Part shown: in pieces, positions 46,413 to 61,127 of the stretch
Position numbering within the stretch: position 1 is the stretch's first letter
How the letters are laid out: every line of letters begins with the position of its first letter
Origin: Ochotona curzoniae
Taxonomy: Eukaryota; Chordata; Mammalia; Lagomorpha; Ochotonidae
Assembly: GCF_017591425.1 (NCBI RefSeq)
Contig: NW_024466218.1
Coordinates: 9,314,001 to 9,378,000, forward strand
Reading direction: 5' to 3'
Length of the DNA stretch: 64,000 nucleotides
Notes under the pieces: generated by a model
The model's input: the letters and a program-made list of their open reading frames with translations, nothing else
The model's database searches: none
What the model was told of the DNA's origin: nothing
Position numbers and translations under genes: made by a program

Positions 46413-49400
46413 AACATTAATGCAATATCCATGGTGTCAGCTGACTTTAACTACTGTTATTTTTTTTCATCATTGCTGGGGCTATATTTGAAACCCCCAC
46501 TAGATTACCACATTTTACTGGTACTATTTTTCTTGCCAAAGTTACACTACTTTGAGGACAGAGTTTGATCCAATAAGATAAGGGAGTCAAGCTGCTCTCC
46601 AACTACCCGCAAGCATCCTGAAAGTTAAATAGCTTGTTTCTCCTCAAATGAAAGACTTAACTAAAATAAGCAGTATGAACAATCTCCAACTGTGAACTAA
46701 TTAAAGACAATTCCCTTTCAAGGTTTTTTCACTAGATGTCATTTGTGATTTTAGTTTGCTTTCCTTAAACTTGCCCTGTTTTATATGCCTGCTCTTACGA
46801 AGATTCATACTAAAATGGCACAATATTTTAATAATGGAAGTCAGTAACAGTCCACTGGCTCATACTTAAATTAGTAGTGATTCTTTACAAATCATAAAAC
46901 AATTTTATTATTAGAAGCTAAATATACAGTTGGTTTTAATAAACTGGTGGCTTCTTCTTTATTTAATCCCATGGTCATATCCATAAAAAGCAGAGTAAAG
47001 TGACTATCACAAGAATCCCAGAAGCACATTCTTTACTGTACCCATCATCTGTGTGCACTATCTGCACACTGCTGCTGAATTTCTCATGTTAAAGTCAGTA
47101 TGAATAATGGTAAAAGTAATTTGGGATAGGCTCTGCCATAGGATTAGGTCATGAAAATGTATCTTAATTGTAGAAAAGTCAGCAGAATGAAAGTAATGCC
47201 TGACAAGATGTCATAAAGAGGAAAAGAAAACTTCACTAAACAAAGGAAGAACAATTTTCCTAGAATAAAAGGGCCACGAACAGTATGCTAAACCCATTGG
47301 TGAGTATCCTTTTTTTCATTACTCCTGAAAAACCTTTTCTCTAAGGCTAATAATGACTTAGCGGGAAGAGGTACCAGGAAAGAGGTACAGTGCATGCCTT
47401 ATTTTACTTATAACATTTACATAAACCTGTTATATATCATTTTATCCATATCCTCCCTAAGTGTTTCATACAACTACTAAAGGATAAATCCACAATGTAA
47501 ATGAAGTCTGTTTCCAAATCCTACGCATCAAAATACTATCATTGCTTTCTGACTAGCAAAAGTACTCTTTAACCTGGTATTCAAAAGTTTTTATTTTTTA
47601 ATTTTTTATTTAACAGAGATCTACCATAGAATACCTTTTCCTGGGAATTCACACAAGGAAATGACATCAGTACGTGAAGGAGTTATCTGTACTTCTCAGA
47701 ATTCTGAGCACATCTGTAGGAGACACAGACAGCTTTCTAGAAAATCTCAAGTTACCTCACATGTCTAAGTCAGATTGTAAGTAGTAAAAGCCATAGGATT
47801 AAGTCCAAACAATGTGTCATCAACAGAAGAACGTGAACAACTTGCGGTCAGACACTTTCCAAGTATTGTGTGAACCTCTAGATTTCTTGTGACAATGAAA
47901 ATGGCCATGGAGCTCTTAAACCAAGATGGTGGAGATGGAAGAGAGAAATGAACTAGTTGGTGCCTTTTGTGACTTTGTAGAAGTGACATGCCCCAGAGTC
48001 ATGGATCCAGGGGGCATTGGTAAATTCAAAATGGATACCTGCAGTCTTCAAACACTGAAACTTGAGAATGGTCACAGAATTGCAAATTAAAAGATCCTGA
48101 TTGACACTAAACTTTGATACAAGAAATGGGTATCCACTTTTTTAAAAATCACCAAAACTGGGGGAAAAAAATGAACTGAAAGCAAAACCCATGGCATTTC
48201 AGGAGCTGAGCTTGTGCAGGCTGGAAAAATCATGCTCCCTTACTGAAGGTCAACAGAAGCATCAAATACTGACAGTCTTTGACAATGCCATTGCCTGCAG
48301 CAACTTTTAATGCAATCATGCAAGCAATGACTTCTAAACATTAGAAATTGGAACCTTAGGAGATTTTGTTTTGATTGCAACTGACTATTTGGGAAAGCAT
48401 TAGAGGAAACGTGATTCAACTATCAAGATCTCAATCAGAGAGCAGGAATTGGGGAACAGTTATGGCAATCAGAGAGCCCAAACTTTAAAAGGCCCCCCCC
48501 CCCGAGAGACAAAAGCTTGTGAAAATGTCACTTTGATAGGAAGGATCAGATTAGATAGATCTGCCAATAGATGAGGTTACCCTATCTCCTAAAGAAAGAT
48601 TTTGAGAATTATTCCAATCAAAGTATAGGCAGACAGATTATTAGTTATATATTAATGGCCTGTTGGGTTTTTGAGAGTTACATTCACCAAAATAGACACA
48701 ATCTACCAAGTGTGAATAGATTATTTGGGTCTCATCAATGCTGAAGCTTTCAACTTCCCACAGGAAATATCTTACCTAAACCTCTTAGAGGATGCACAGC
48801 TTTAACTGTCACTTGAGACAGGACTTAAGAAAAATCTAATACCAGAAGAAACTTCTAGAGTCAGCAAGAACCATTAACAGTATACATCTGCCAACAAGTA
48901 TGTATCAAACCTTACCAGAATGCAGAGGGGTCTTTGCAATATCTACTCCACGAGATTAAGATTTCAGAATTGCTGTGAAGCAAGGACTAGAGAATGCGTC
49001 CCTTTTCCTTTCTAGAGTCTGTGCACTGCCTATACTCATTCCTGTTTCACTGGTTAAAAGTTCTAGTTGGCTCGAGGAAATGCAGATAACTTGTCTTATT
49101 TCATCAGTCAGAATTTACACAGTATTGGCATAATATCCCAAAACCCTGAAGTGTGAGCTTGAATCTTGTGCCTAGAGCCATTCTTAGATAATATTTTATA
49201 GCATTCTTTATGGTGTAAGATAGAAAATAAAAGTTAAAATTTCATTTTCAGAAGCTGTAAAATATAAATGCAGCCCAAAGTAAGTAGAATGAAGGAAACA
49301 AGAGCATAAGTGAATCAAATTGAAAACAGATAGTACACAAAAATTCCAGGTCAATTGCTTCCTACTGGTATAACTTAGAATGAAAAGCAAAGAGTTAAAT

Positions 49401-50194
49401 GCTACATATTAATTGGGTTTCCACAGTGATTCTTTGAACTATCGGCCATCTCAATCAGGTTTTTGTTCTGAACTTCACGGGAGATGCTCAATGGTTGACT
49501 TCTTTTAGAGCAGCAGCAAGAGAGGTTGATGTGAATTGTGCATCATTAGGGATGAGATAGATCCAGAGGCCAGAACTAGCGTTCACATGAAGTCCAAGAA
49601 GCAGGGACTGGCAGACTGACACAAAAGGATTCAGAGCATAAAATTCCCCAAGAACCGGGGGGCGGGGGGATTGGTTTCATGGTGGTTAATTGCTTGGAAA
49701 AGCTGATGACTCATGCTTAGTTGTCCATACAATGAAGCATTTAAAACATTTTATCAGGGGCTATTTCCATGGAAGATGCAGACATTTGACTTAAAAATGG
49801 TCACCATATATCAAGAGAAATCTTTTCACAATAAAAGAAACTGTGGTTATCATTGGGCATGTGCATCATGTTAATGGTTGGTTATCTAGAAACCACTTTC
49901 CTTTTAAGTAATCTGAAATATATATGGAAATATCTAACCATGAAGGGAAATTATCTCAGGATGCAAAATTAATAGACATGCAAAAGCAAAAAAATAAAAA
50001 AATCTTCTATCCCATCTGTGACTTATATTTGCTTTACCAGCTCTGGTCTAATTATTTCTAAAAACAACTCATTTTTTTCATTTGTTCCATTTCTTTCCCT
50101 CCTCCAAATGAAAGTGGTGAATTGTTTGCAGTAGTCTAAGTAGAACTGAAACTCTTAGCAGGAACTGTGAGGTGCAGGTGATGAGAAAGCAGGT
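46413..50194. other. Long unique block without a gene
   Basis: Nothing with a name was recognised. C-run at 48493-48503; G-rich GGGGGGCGGGGGG near 49657-49669. A 54-codon open start at 47926 is followed by stops at about the chance rate, so I do not call a pseudogene. A-rich and AT-rich throughout. Confidence 0.4.
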
Positions 50195-50445
50195 TTCAGT
50201 GGGATTGAAGGTAGCACAACTGTTAACTCACCACTTGGAACTCCCAGGTTACATGCTGTCGGGACAGATTCAAGTCAGACTCTCTGCTTCTGAAATAAGT
50301 GATCCCTATCGTGTATCCTAGGAGGTGCAAGCTCTTGGGTTCCTGCCAGGTCCCTGGCTGTTGCAAGCATTTGGGGAGTAAATCAGCCCAATGGAACACT
50401 ACCTGTGTCTCTAGGTCTTACAAAAAGAATGAAAATTTTAAAAAG
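50195..50445 (+). repeat. Old C-SINE
   Basis: 'aggtagcacaactgttaactcaccacttggaactcccaggttac', 'cattcgggagtaaatcagcccaatgg'-type sequence ('gcatttggggagtaaatcagccc') and 'ctgtgtctctaggtcttac', with an A-rich tail. Highly diverged. Confidence 0.6.
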
Positions 50446-50939
50446 AAATACTTTTCTGGGAGTATTGCTTTTGCTTTCTTAAAGATGTGTTAGATTAAAA
50501 AAAAGTATAAGGAAGTACAAGATCCCTGTAATGCCCAGCAAAAAGTTAGCAAAAAAAATTTTAAAAATTTAAAAAATACTAGCCTTAATTGGTAAAATCT
50601 AGTTTAGGGAAAATGTGACTAACGTTATATTAATCTTAGGAAGAGTAAAAATTTTCTGTAAAATGTGAAATGAATCAGATCAGCTCATATAATTTAAAAA
50701 TTTTGCACCAGAAATCAATATGAGAGCTAGTTACTTTGTCTGGTTTTAAAAGCATCTACTAACGTTTCTTTTGTTACCAACTTTCTAGTCAATGGATAAA
50801 TCTGACAGATGTCCAAAAGGTCAACAGAACACAGGAACATTTCTCTCACCTCAGGTATACTTTAAACTTTTTAATTGCTGTTCCAAATTAAAATGAAGAA
50901 TATTTCTGCTTTTAACTTTCCAATCACACAAACTGAAAA
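50446..50939. other. AT-rich unique DNA, no recognised feature
   Basis: A-rich runs near 50550-50575 only. Confidence 0.45.
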
Positions 50940-51587
50940 GCTCCAACTAGGCTGCAGCTCCCACTGGTTTATGCGAGGGCTGAGCATGTGCTGGGCAGAA
51001 CCAGGCTGGACTGCAACACTCATTGGTTCCAGTGGAAGTCGGGAGTGAAAACAGAACCAATCCAGCAATTGTGACCACTGGCGATGGACTGTGCCGGGCC
51101 CTATACTTGTTAGCACATACAAGAATCTGGTTTGCGAACACTTCAGACAAAGTTTCTTTGGAGATCTCCCCAATCAAAATGCTGGACTCGGAACCCTAAC
51201 CAAGAAAAGAGAGAAGACAGAACAGGCCAACCAACCATCTCAGCTATATGTTGGGAGCAAAATACAGGGCAAACAGAGACTCTATGATGGACTATGTCAA
51301 TCAGTGGATACTTCAAGGACCTCATAGTGCTTGGAGTGGTAAGATTGGCAGCGATTCGTAACTGTTGAAATATCAAAACCACTTGAGCAAGAACCTCAGA
51401 GCGTACCCTACATCCAGGACCTGAGGAGGATGGGAAATTGGGTGGGCCTTCTCCCTTAATACCCGCCTTTAAACATGAAGGAAACAATATGGAAAAAATA
51501 ATAGTCGTACCCACTTTCCTGTAGCCCTTGAACCTTTTTACCCTAATTAACTATGTAAAGATTGTCAAAACATTAAAAAAAAAAAAA
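50940..51587 (+). mobile_element. Probable lagomorph L1 3' UTR with poly(A)
   Basis: Repeat-like, purine-rich sequence with internal similarity (CCCACTGGTTTATGCG / CTCATTGGTTCCAGTG). It ends 'aactatgtaaagattgtcaaaacatt' plus a 13-base A-run, features I associate with rabbit/pika L1 3' ends. It differs from the 3' UTR at 19028 and 35897, so it would be another subfamily. The frames here (100, 78, 123 codons) overlap on both strands and are not genes. Left boundary uncertain. Confidence 0.5.
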
Positions 51588-53491
51588 GGCTACTTGCACC
51601 CTGTTCATTTCCTAGGGAGTATTGAATAGGTCCTGAAAAAAAAAAAAAAACAACTAAATATCCCCAGGTCTAAGGAGCTTTAAGGTTCTATAAATTCTAC
51701 GGCTCTGCTTTTGAACAGACTAATGAGGTTTTATTCTCATGATTAAGTTCCGGATGGTATTGTACATACCAACTAAAACACTAGAAAATAAAATATCTCT
51801 GGTCATTTTCAGTGTTCAAACAGCAGTGATGGTTTCTCTAACATGTGGGCACAGTGATCTTAACTCCTTGCCGCTGGCCTCAATGCTACTCTCCTGAACC
51901 CAACACTTTACTTTTGGTCTTGAATCAAACTCTGACTTTCAGTGGCATTTCATGCTGATTTCAAAATCTGCTGTATGATCTTCCAGGTATTCCATTGTTT
52001 AAATATCCTATATATTTCACATTGATTACTTCCCTATTATCTGTCACAATTTTTTATTATGAGAGCAGGTGCTGCTTTCTGCTCAGTCGTCACAAATGGA
52101 TTCCCATGAAGCTAAACCTTTTCATGCATCTTGCTAACAGAAATTGCTACTTCCTGAAGTACGTAATTTGGAGTCTCTTGTGGTTTTATAAAACATAGGT
52201 GTAACGTCTTTTCTGTTGGATCTGGAATGACATGCTCACTTCTCTGAGGGTTTGCTTTTAGACTAAGCGAAATTATTCCAGAGAAGCGTTTGCAAATATT
52301 AAACACATTTGCTACCTGGAAAATGTATTGCTTTTATCTACCTTCTCTCCTTAAAATTATGAGAAACAACTGCATTGTCTCTAATTCAATAGCTGTTTAA
52401 ATTTCTTATCACAGGTCAAAACTATTCTAAAATTCCCAGACACAGGATGACTGTATTTGTAGGATGTAGACTGATTTGCCAAGGTTCTCACTTTCCTTTC
52501 TTGCCTAAGAAAAAGGGAAATGTTATTAGACCCAGAACTTACTCTGCAAATGTCTGCTTTCAATCCAATCAGTATAAACCTGGTTGTTAAATGTAAATTT
52601 GAAAGATTGGACTTTATTTCCAAATAGCATTGAAATGCAAAGCTTATGTGTTCAAAAATAAAAATGTTGCAATAATCTAATTAAAATAACATTTTCAGCA
52701 AAATCAAAGCACCATAATGAAAGAAAAGGATACTATTAGCCCTCTTTGTATGATAGGTGTCCACAAATTTAACATTATTATATACACACTTCATATAATT
52801 TCAACCTATGGTATTCAAAGAGCTTTATATGGTCATCTTGTCAAAAGTCTTCATTTCAAACAGAAATATTGCCTTAAGGTAAAATGTTCAGTGAAAGAGA
52901 AGGGATTTTTCTTATGCTATTACTAGCAAATTTTCTTTACACTGAAATGTCTGCCCCAAATTGTTCCCAACTTGGTTTAAGAGTAGTGGTAAGACATTAG
53001 AAGAGAAGTTTTAAAATAAATCTTTTATTTAGAAAAGGTCTCTAAAACTTTCAATTTAAAAGGTAGGATAGCTACTGAAAATACATCATTTGAATGTAGT
53101 AGGATTATGAGCTAGCTCATGTTTACATAATTGTGATGAGAATAGGATTACTAATTATCCTATGTCATTTTAATAATTAATATACTTAACAAAGGTAGCT
53201 CACCTTTTTACAAAAACAATTCTCATGAATAAACAATAGATTCTGCCAGATAGTCACATGGACTGTGTCATTCTATTTTATGATGGATCATATTTACCCA
53301 TCAGTGGGCCACAGGCACTTTGTGGCTTGTGTAATGAAGGGCAAACTGATAAAACTGATTGCACTCACACACAACTTTCTAGTGCTCGGTTGTAAAACAC
53401 CATGACATTTAGTTCCTCTGCTTGACAATTACTTAGAAGGAAAAAAAAGAGCTAAAATTTTCATCATCCACTAACATGTTACTGAATATTA
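51588..53491. other. Unique AT-rich DNA, no recognised feature
   Basis: A second A-run at 51637-51650. No gene or named repeat recognised. Confidence 0.45.
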
Positions 53492-53895
53492 TTCTGTTAG
53501 TCTGCTAATGCAGGTAACAATTCCCACAAACATCATGCTTTGAGGGAACACACATTTATTCTGGATCTGAGAGTTAGAAATCAACAGTGAGTCTAATGGG
53601 GCTAATGTCAAGATGCCAGCACAGCTGGTTTTCTTGGATGCTCTGGGCAAAGCCTTGAGGAGCAGCCCAGCATTGCATCATGCATTCCTTTGTCACTGTT
53701 CTGCTGCAATCAGACCTCCTGGCCTCTTTCATAATGACCTTTTCAATTACATGTGGAGACTCCTTGACGAACCAGAATAACCTCTCCACCCCAAACTTCA
53801 ATTACTAACAACTCCAAAATCCTTTTTGACATGTTCCATTTTCAGTAAAGAGAAACTGAATATTTTGGGAGACCATTATTTAGCCTACCACAATT
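53492..53895 (-). mobile_element. MLT1-like LTR (ERVL-MaLR), reverse
   Basis: Begins 'tgttagtctgctaatgcagg' and 'cacatttattctggatctgagagttagaaatc', and ends 'ttttgggagaccattatttagcctacca'. These are the reverse complements of the MLT1 3' and 5' ends, with the typical 'aagatgccagcacagctgg' part between. A solo, ancient LTR with no internal region seen. The small frame 53574-53801 is chance. Confidence 0.7.
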
Positions 53896-53923
53896 AACAC
53901 TAATTCTGGGAAATTTGTTTTCA

Positions 53924-54253
53924 GGGTCAGCACAACTGCTCAACTGCCTAATATTCCAACCCCAAGCACCAGCAGGTATCCCATAAGAATGATGGTTCAT
54001 TTCCAAGCTGTTCCACTTCCTATCCTGCTCCCAGCTTGTGACCTGGGAAAGCAGTAGAGAAACAGCCAAGTCCTTGGGATCCTGCCCCATTATGGGAGAA
54101 AGAACTACCTCCTGACTCCTGGCTCTCAATTGGCTCAACTCTAGCTGTAAGCAGCCATTTGTGGAGTGACCCAGAAGCCGGAAAATTTTTCTGCCTCTCT
54201 TTCACTATGTAAATCTGCCTTTGCAATGAATATAAATAAATCTTAAGAGAAAA
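53924..54253 (+). repeat. C-SINE with 14-base target-site duplication
   Basis: A diverged plus copy (gacctgggaaagcagtagag, tgtggagtgacccagaagccgg, ctatgtaaatctgcctttgc, AAATAAATCTTAAG). Perfect flanking repeat GAAATTTGTTTTCA at 53910-53923 and 54254-54267. It landed about 30 bases beyond the MLT1-like LTR. Confidence 0.92.
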
Positions 54254-54267
54254 GAAATTTGTTTTCA

Positions 54268-55062
54268 TTAAAATCAGTATTAACCTATTTGGAAAAGTTA
54301 ATAAAGTAGGAGAAACTTTGACTCTATAAGGACTGCACTACCCTCAGAGTAACATGGTGACTAAATTGCAGCACATGCTGTTCACTCTATTTTGAAAGGC
54401 AGCAGGATTTAGACTTTAAAGAAAATGACACAATCCACAAAAATAATGCAAGAGATGAAAATCTTGGAACAGCATTCTCAGGGAAGCAGCCTCTCCCAGT
54501 TTCCTCCACCACAGTGACTCGTGATAACTGGGATGAGGATCATCCAGTTCCAAACATCTAATTCTGGCATATAGCCTGAGCCAGCGCAAATTTCACTTAC
54601 TTTGCACATGCCGTCCCTATTACCTTGACCGAGAAATGGAAAATATCGAGTTAGATTTTCAAATGTTAACACTCAGTTTTGCACTCATAGATGTCCTCTT
54701 TCGTTTCCCATGAAGTATATGTCTTTCAGCAACCTTACCGGTAAATAATAACTCAATTAAAAACCACTTGTACTCCAAACCATTGAAGGCATTACTATTT
54801 TTATAATTATATATATAATTCCATATACGTAGAATTAACATGCTTGACTCCATGTTGCCTTAGACAAGTAGAACTCTGATGATCTAAATCTTCGAGTGTG
54901 ACTTTTCTTGATAGTCTCCTTTAATCAAAGAATGCAGATCAATAGCAAGATTATTTCTCTGAAATCCCTGTCAAAAGGCAACGCTTTGAATCTGGGTTTA
55001 CAATTCAAATCCTAATGAAAAGTGAATGCCATTTGCTTACAGGACAAAACCCTTACTTACTA
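54268..55062. other. Unique DNA, no recognised feature
   Basis: No gene or repeat recognised. Confidence 0.45.
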
Positions 55063-55076
55063 TCTAATACAGTTTT

Positions 55077-55402
55077 TTCCTTAAGATTTATTTCATTTTT
55101 ACTGGACAGTCAGATATACAGAGAGAATAGACAGAGAGGAAGTTCTGTCTGTTGATTCACTCCGCAAGCAGCTGCACTGGCTGGAGCTAAGCTAAAGCCA
55201 AAAGCCCAGAACCTCTTCTGGCTCTTTCTCCCTCACAGGTTCAGGGTCCCAAGGCTTTGGGCTGTCCTCCACTGCTTTTCCAAGTCATGAGAAGGGAGCT
55301 GGACAGGAAGCAGGGCCACTGGAAATATAACCAATGCCCATATGGGACCCCAGTGCATGTAAGGCAAAGACTTTAGCTGCTAGGCTACTGTATGAGGCCC
55401 CC
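55077..55402 (-). repeat. C-SINE with worn target-site duplication
   Basis: A reverse copy from 'ccttaagatttatttcatttttactgg' to head complement 'tagctgctaggctactg.atgaggcccc'. The flanks TCTAATACAGTTTT (55063-55076) and TCTGATATAGTTTT (55403-55416) match at 12 of 14 positions. Confidence 0.92.
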
Positions 55403-55416
55403 TCTGATATAGTTTT

Positions 55417-58009
55417 AAGCAGCTCAACCAGGGTCATGATTTTGGAAGTCACACCTCCCCTGCCTATGGAATCATGTAATCTTTTCTGTCCACCTGTGAG
55501 TCAAATGACGCCTATCATTACCTGAAACCTGAGAGGGGGTGTGAAGGAGGTGCAGTATTACATATTACATTGCTATATATCCACTCCCTTCTCAAGCCCC
55601 TTACAGTTCATGCAGGAGAGGGGATCTGGGTCTCTCTCATGCTCTTGCTCTAGGACTGTTGGCTTTTCACATACCTGCTTGCTCTGCTGCTTCTCGCAGA
55701 CTTCCTTCTGAGGTCAGAAGCTAGCCGGCTGTCTTCCTTACCGATCCCCTTTCTGCCACACTCTCCTTGAACATGGCCCACATGTCTATTCCTCACGCTC
55801 TGAATAAGCTCTGCCACTTGCTTAAGCTGTGTTGGTGCCTGTGCTTAAAATGTCTTTTCAATAAAAGTCAGGAACTTAGGAAATATACATTTTGCTTAAA
55901 CCTAGACCGTAACAATGCCAGTTACAATGAAATCTGGGGTCAAGTGTTTCTTTTATGTAGAGTTTGTGTCTGCAGCTGTACTTCTTGGTATAGACTTGAT
56001 GTCATTTTCTAAACTTCTGTAACTACTCATGTTCCTTATTCTCACTTATCTCATGCTTTCTGAATTCCCAATGACTTGACTGCTTGTTAGGCCTTCCACA
56101 ACTATCATCCTGGCATTCCTACCATTTCTGGATTATCACACTCCAGATAAAAGAACTATCATAATGACCATAAAACTTAGAACTCTGAAAAGAGAATTTA
56201 ATAGAATAAGAACAAATCTGACTTTCTAATAAAAACAACCAAAATGGCATTCTCTAAAAAAACAAATAAGACAAAACTCTTGTACCTTTGTCATTTACTT
56301 CATTTAAAATAGTATGAATTCAGCCACAAATTCCAGAAGAATTGAGAATAGCCCAAAAAAGAATTTTAGCATAAATTTTCTAAATCTGAAAAATCACTGT
56401 GCTAGTTGAAATAAGCCAGTCTCAAAAAAGGACAAATGTCATTTGCACCCTGATCTGCAATTAATATACAGAATACAAAAGATGTTTTATAAAAGGAGAG
56501 GGACGCCCAGGCACACAGGTGGGTGGTTGAGGTCTGGCAGATGAGGGAGATCACTCCTTGGAATCTATTCACTTGTATAAGTAATTGAAAAGCAATAAAA
56601 CACAACAAACAGTATAAAAAGAAGCATATGACAGAAAAATCACATCCTGAAACAAAGACTATTCTATCAGGAAATGGGAGAGAGCTTATTTAAAAGATAC
56701 AGACTCTTTTGGTTAGACAGAAAAAATTCCACTAACCTATTGTATAATAATGATTACTATGGTAATTATGTATTTGTTTTTCTTGAAAATTTAAGTAGAC
56801 ATGATGTATTCTTATCCTAGAAAAAGATCCTAAGTATCTAAGATAAAGTGTATGTTAATTAGCCTGATTCAGTAATTCCACGATATAAATGGTTTTCAAA
56901 GTTTAAAAAAAAAAAAGAAAGAAAATCCAGACTCACACCTAAAGGCAGAAATGTAGCTGAAAATTAAAGGAATATTTTCATGTATTTCTAAATAACTGTG
57001 GCTAGTTCCCTTGATACCATGCCAAAACTCAGCACACCGGCATTTGTTACTCGGAATTTTGGCTCTGAAGTCATAACAGCGATTTTTTCATACTCTGGTC
57101 AACTAAAACCTTTGGTAACCTTGTACTTTGGCCAATTTGAAAACACCAAGAGTTGCACAGATATTCCAAATACTGAGGTCTGTGCATATCAACATCAAAG
57201 AACACATTTGTCAATATCACAGCTATCTCAGTAGAAAAACAGATTTGGCAAGCTGTCAAGCTCATCATGACACACATACACTTTCCAAAGTTAGAATTTC
57301 CATGCGAAATCTGCCTCATGGGCAACAGTTACTATACCTTATTTTTACATGACAGCTTTATTTTGTTCAATTTCAAAAAAATATATATGTTTACAAGTTT
57401 CGCTAAGCAATTTTTCTATTTGTTGTTCTTAAAGGTAAAAATGTGGACATATAAAACATAGCTAATTCAGTTTAATCCAACTTCTAATACCACCTGAGTG
57501 CATTTTTGGAGACAGGTTAAAACTTCAACATGCAGCAGTGCCTCATGTGCAATTCACATTTCATTAAAAGGAATATATATATAAAAATACAGAACACATT
57601 GTTTACACTACTATTTACTACAGCATTGGGTAATTAATTCCTTGCTGGCCATGCAGCAAGGAATATGAGGCTGCTTCAAAGATGGTGGGGAAAATGGAAT
57701 AAAGTACTCTCCTTGATGAAAAATTGCTTGAAATCCATGCATGTTATTCTCACGGTGTACATATCCCGTGATGTTTTTAAAGGCAGCTCTATGCATACAT
57801 TTTTATTTTTTTCTTCTGCAGCAAAATGAATTCATCTATTAATCTAACTTTTCAGGACATCTTACAGTATCTTCACACAATGAAGACTGTAGGTGACACT
57901 GCTGTGATACTTATGTTCTAAGCTACCAGCAGTAATTCATCTACCATTGCTTGTGCACTGTGGGCACAATTGTGAACACAGTGAAAAAGACAGGTAAGTC
58001 AGGATTAGT
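55417..58009. other. Mostly unique DNA; possible LTR-like piece at 55.54-55.91 kb
   Basis: 55540-55914 is C/T-rich, starts TGTG, has AATAAA at 55860-55865 followed by a GT-containing stretch, and ends near ACA, as an LTR might. No duplication flanks it and I cannot match a family. The rest, including frames at 56998-57461, is not recognised. Confidence 0.3.
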
Positions 58010-58267
58010 AGGAAAAAAAAACATTGCAGACACTCCCTCACCAAAATGGGTCATGTGCATCAACAAAAGCTTCTAGATCACACTGTATAAAAAGAACATC
58101 TGTCACCTGCTGTAAGCAGCAAGGGCTTTCTTTCATCTCTGGAGCCATATACACCGGCTAATCTCTCTTCTTTAAAACAAGTATTAGCCATGAGATTCAC
58201 CAAGTTGGAAGATTTCAGAGTTTGTGGAACGTGCTTGGTATGTGTGCATGTGCGTGTGTGAGAGAGA
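58010..58267 (+). repeat. Dispersed duplicate, copy A
   Basis: Shares an approximately 80% identical core with copy B at 59880-60165: 'gagccatatacaccgg', 'ctctcttctttaaaacaa', 'attagccatgagattcac', then a short TG/GA run. A 19-base gap separates the alignments near 58098. Confidence 0.75.
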
Positions 58268-58346
58268 CAGAACTAAACGACTGAACAACAGACTCTGATC
58301 AAGTAGATAAAGCGAGTCCCTGCCAGTATGTTAAAGAAAACTTTCA

Positions 58347-58673
58347 GGCTCCAGCACAGTGGCCTAGCGGCTAACGTCCTCACCTTGCATGCGCTGGGAT
58401 CCCATATGGGTGCTGGTTCTAATACCTGCAGCCCCACTTCCCATCCAGCTCCCTGTGGCCTGAAAAAAAAAATCAGTTGAGGACGGCCCAAAGCCTTGGG
58501 ATCCTGCACTTGTGTGGGAGACCCAGAAAAGGCTCTGGACTCCTCGCTTCGGGTTGGCGCAGTTGTGGCCCCTAGGGGAGTGAATCAGTGGATGGAAGAT
58601 CTGCCTCTCTGTCTCTCCTCCACTCTGTGTATCTGACATTCTAATAAAAACAAATAAACCTTACAAAAATAAT
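58347..58673 (+). repeat. C-SINE with short target-site duplication
   Basis: 'ccagcacagtggcctagcggctaac', 'gctgggatcccatatgggtgctggttctaatacc', 'gtgggagacccagaaaagg', tail AATAAAAACAAATAAACC. ACTTTCA at 58340-58346 and 58674-58680. A 9-base A-run interrupts the body near 58464. The 78- and 91-codon antisense frames are read-through. Confidence 0.92.
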
Positions 58674-58680
58674 ACTTTCA

Positions 58681-59879
58681 AATACAGAATCCAGTGCTTT
58701 TTAAATGCCATATGTACAAAACCAAATTAATTGATTAACTCACAGGGAAAAAATCCATAAGCATAAAGTTAAAATGCAGCCTCATAAGAGCATTTAAAAT
58801 ATAAACTAGCAACATTTACAAATTTATCATTGATTAACATGTTTGGTAATGTACACTGTTTTGTTCTTTCATCTGAATTAACTTAGTGGATTGTATCAAG
58901 CCTGCATATGATTACAACACAGAACTCTGAATTTACAAATGAGTACTCATAGCTTATAAATAGCTTGAATAAAGAATATATTTAGATTCAATATTTTGAT
59001 AAACACAAAAAACAGACCCAATAAAAATACTGCATGTAACTCTTTGTTAAATTGACTATGTAGTGTTTCTCATATTTCACAAGTCTACCCAGTTCTAGTT
59101 TTTGACAAATATATTTCAATATACTTGGAGCACATGGTTATTTTACAAGCAAGACTATCACTGCTGACAACTGGATAGACAAGCAGCCATTCCCCAAGAG
59201 GTCAAAAATATTTAATGAAATCATTGTGGATAAGGCAGATTAAAGGAATTTCAAAAGAATTTACTCTTTCTACCCACTCAAGCTTCTTCCTCTATCAGGC
59301 ACTAAAACCTAAGTAAAATGTGCATTCAAATCACACCTGTTTCAGTTTCTCAAAAGTGCAATTTCAGCTAATTTAACAATTCATTCCTCTTAGAGATACA
59401 TTTTACTGGGAGATTTAAGCTGGTGAGAGTCAGCCTGAGTAAATCATGCAGTTAACTGATTTTTGATAATAGAAAAAATTGGCTGGTTGGAAACGCTTCA
59501 AGACTGTGCAAGTGCAGAATGCAGTGGGTCACTAGAAAGAATTCTGCTTCCATAACAGGAGGCAAAGGCCCGAGTTTCATGTCACTAATTTCAAGTGGCA
59601 TTTTCTAACAGCCAGTTCGCAGTCTATTACCCAAAAATAAGAATCGGAAAGTTGACAGAAATAATAAATCCAAGGGTAGATGGAACTATGTTGCAGGAGG
59701 GTGATTGAATATAACTATTTCATATTACTTTTGTCAGATTCCAACCTTTAGCCTAAAAATCTCTTGAAAATGATGTCTGAGAGGCGTGTAGTAGCGTGAT
59801 GTTTGCTGTTCACCCATCAGGCTCAGGCTTCAAAATAGGTAGCCAATGTTCTGTTCCTGTGGGATGGGAAAGCCTGTTG
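58681..59879. other. Unique AT-rich DNA, no recognised feature
   Basis: Separates the two duplicated segments. No gene recognised. Confidence 0.45.

Positions 59880-61127
<1,248 letters not shown>

Noticed and set aside
47926..48540. Possible processed pseudogene starting with a 54-codon open frame
   Set aside because: Beyond the first 54 codons the frame has stops at about the chance rate, there is no poly(A) tail or flanking duplication, and the peptide matches nothing I know.
50871..51514. Several overlapping 76-123 codon frames
   Set aside because: They overlap on both strands within a poly(A)-ended, L1-like 3' sequence.
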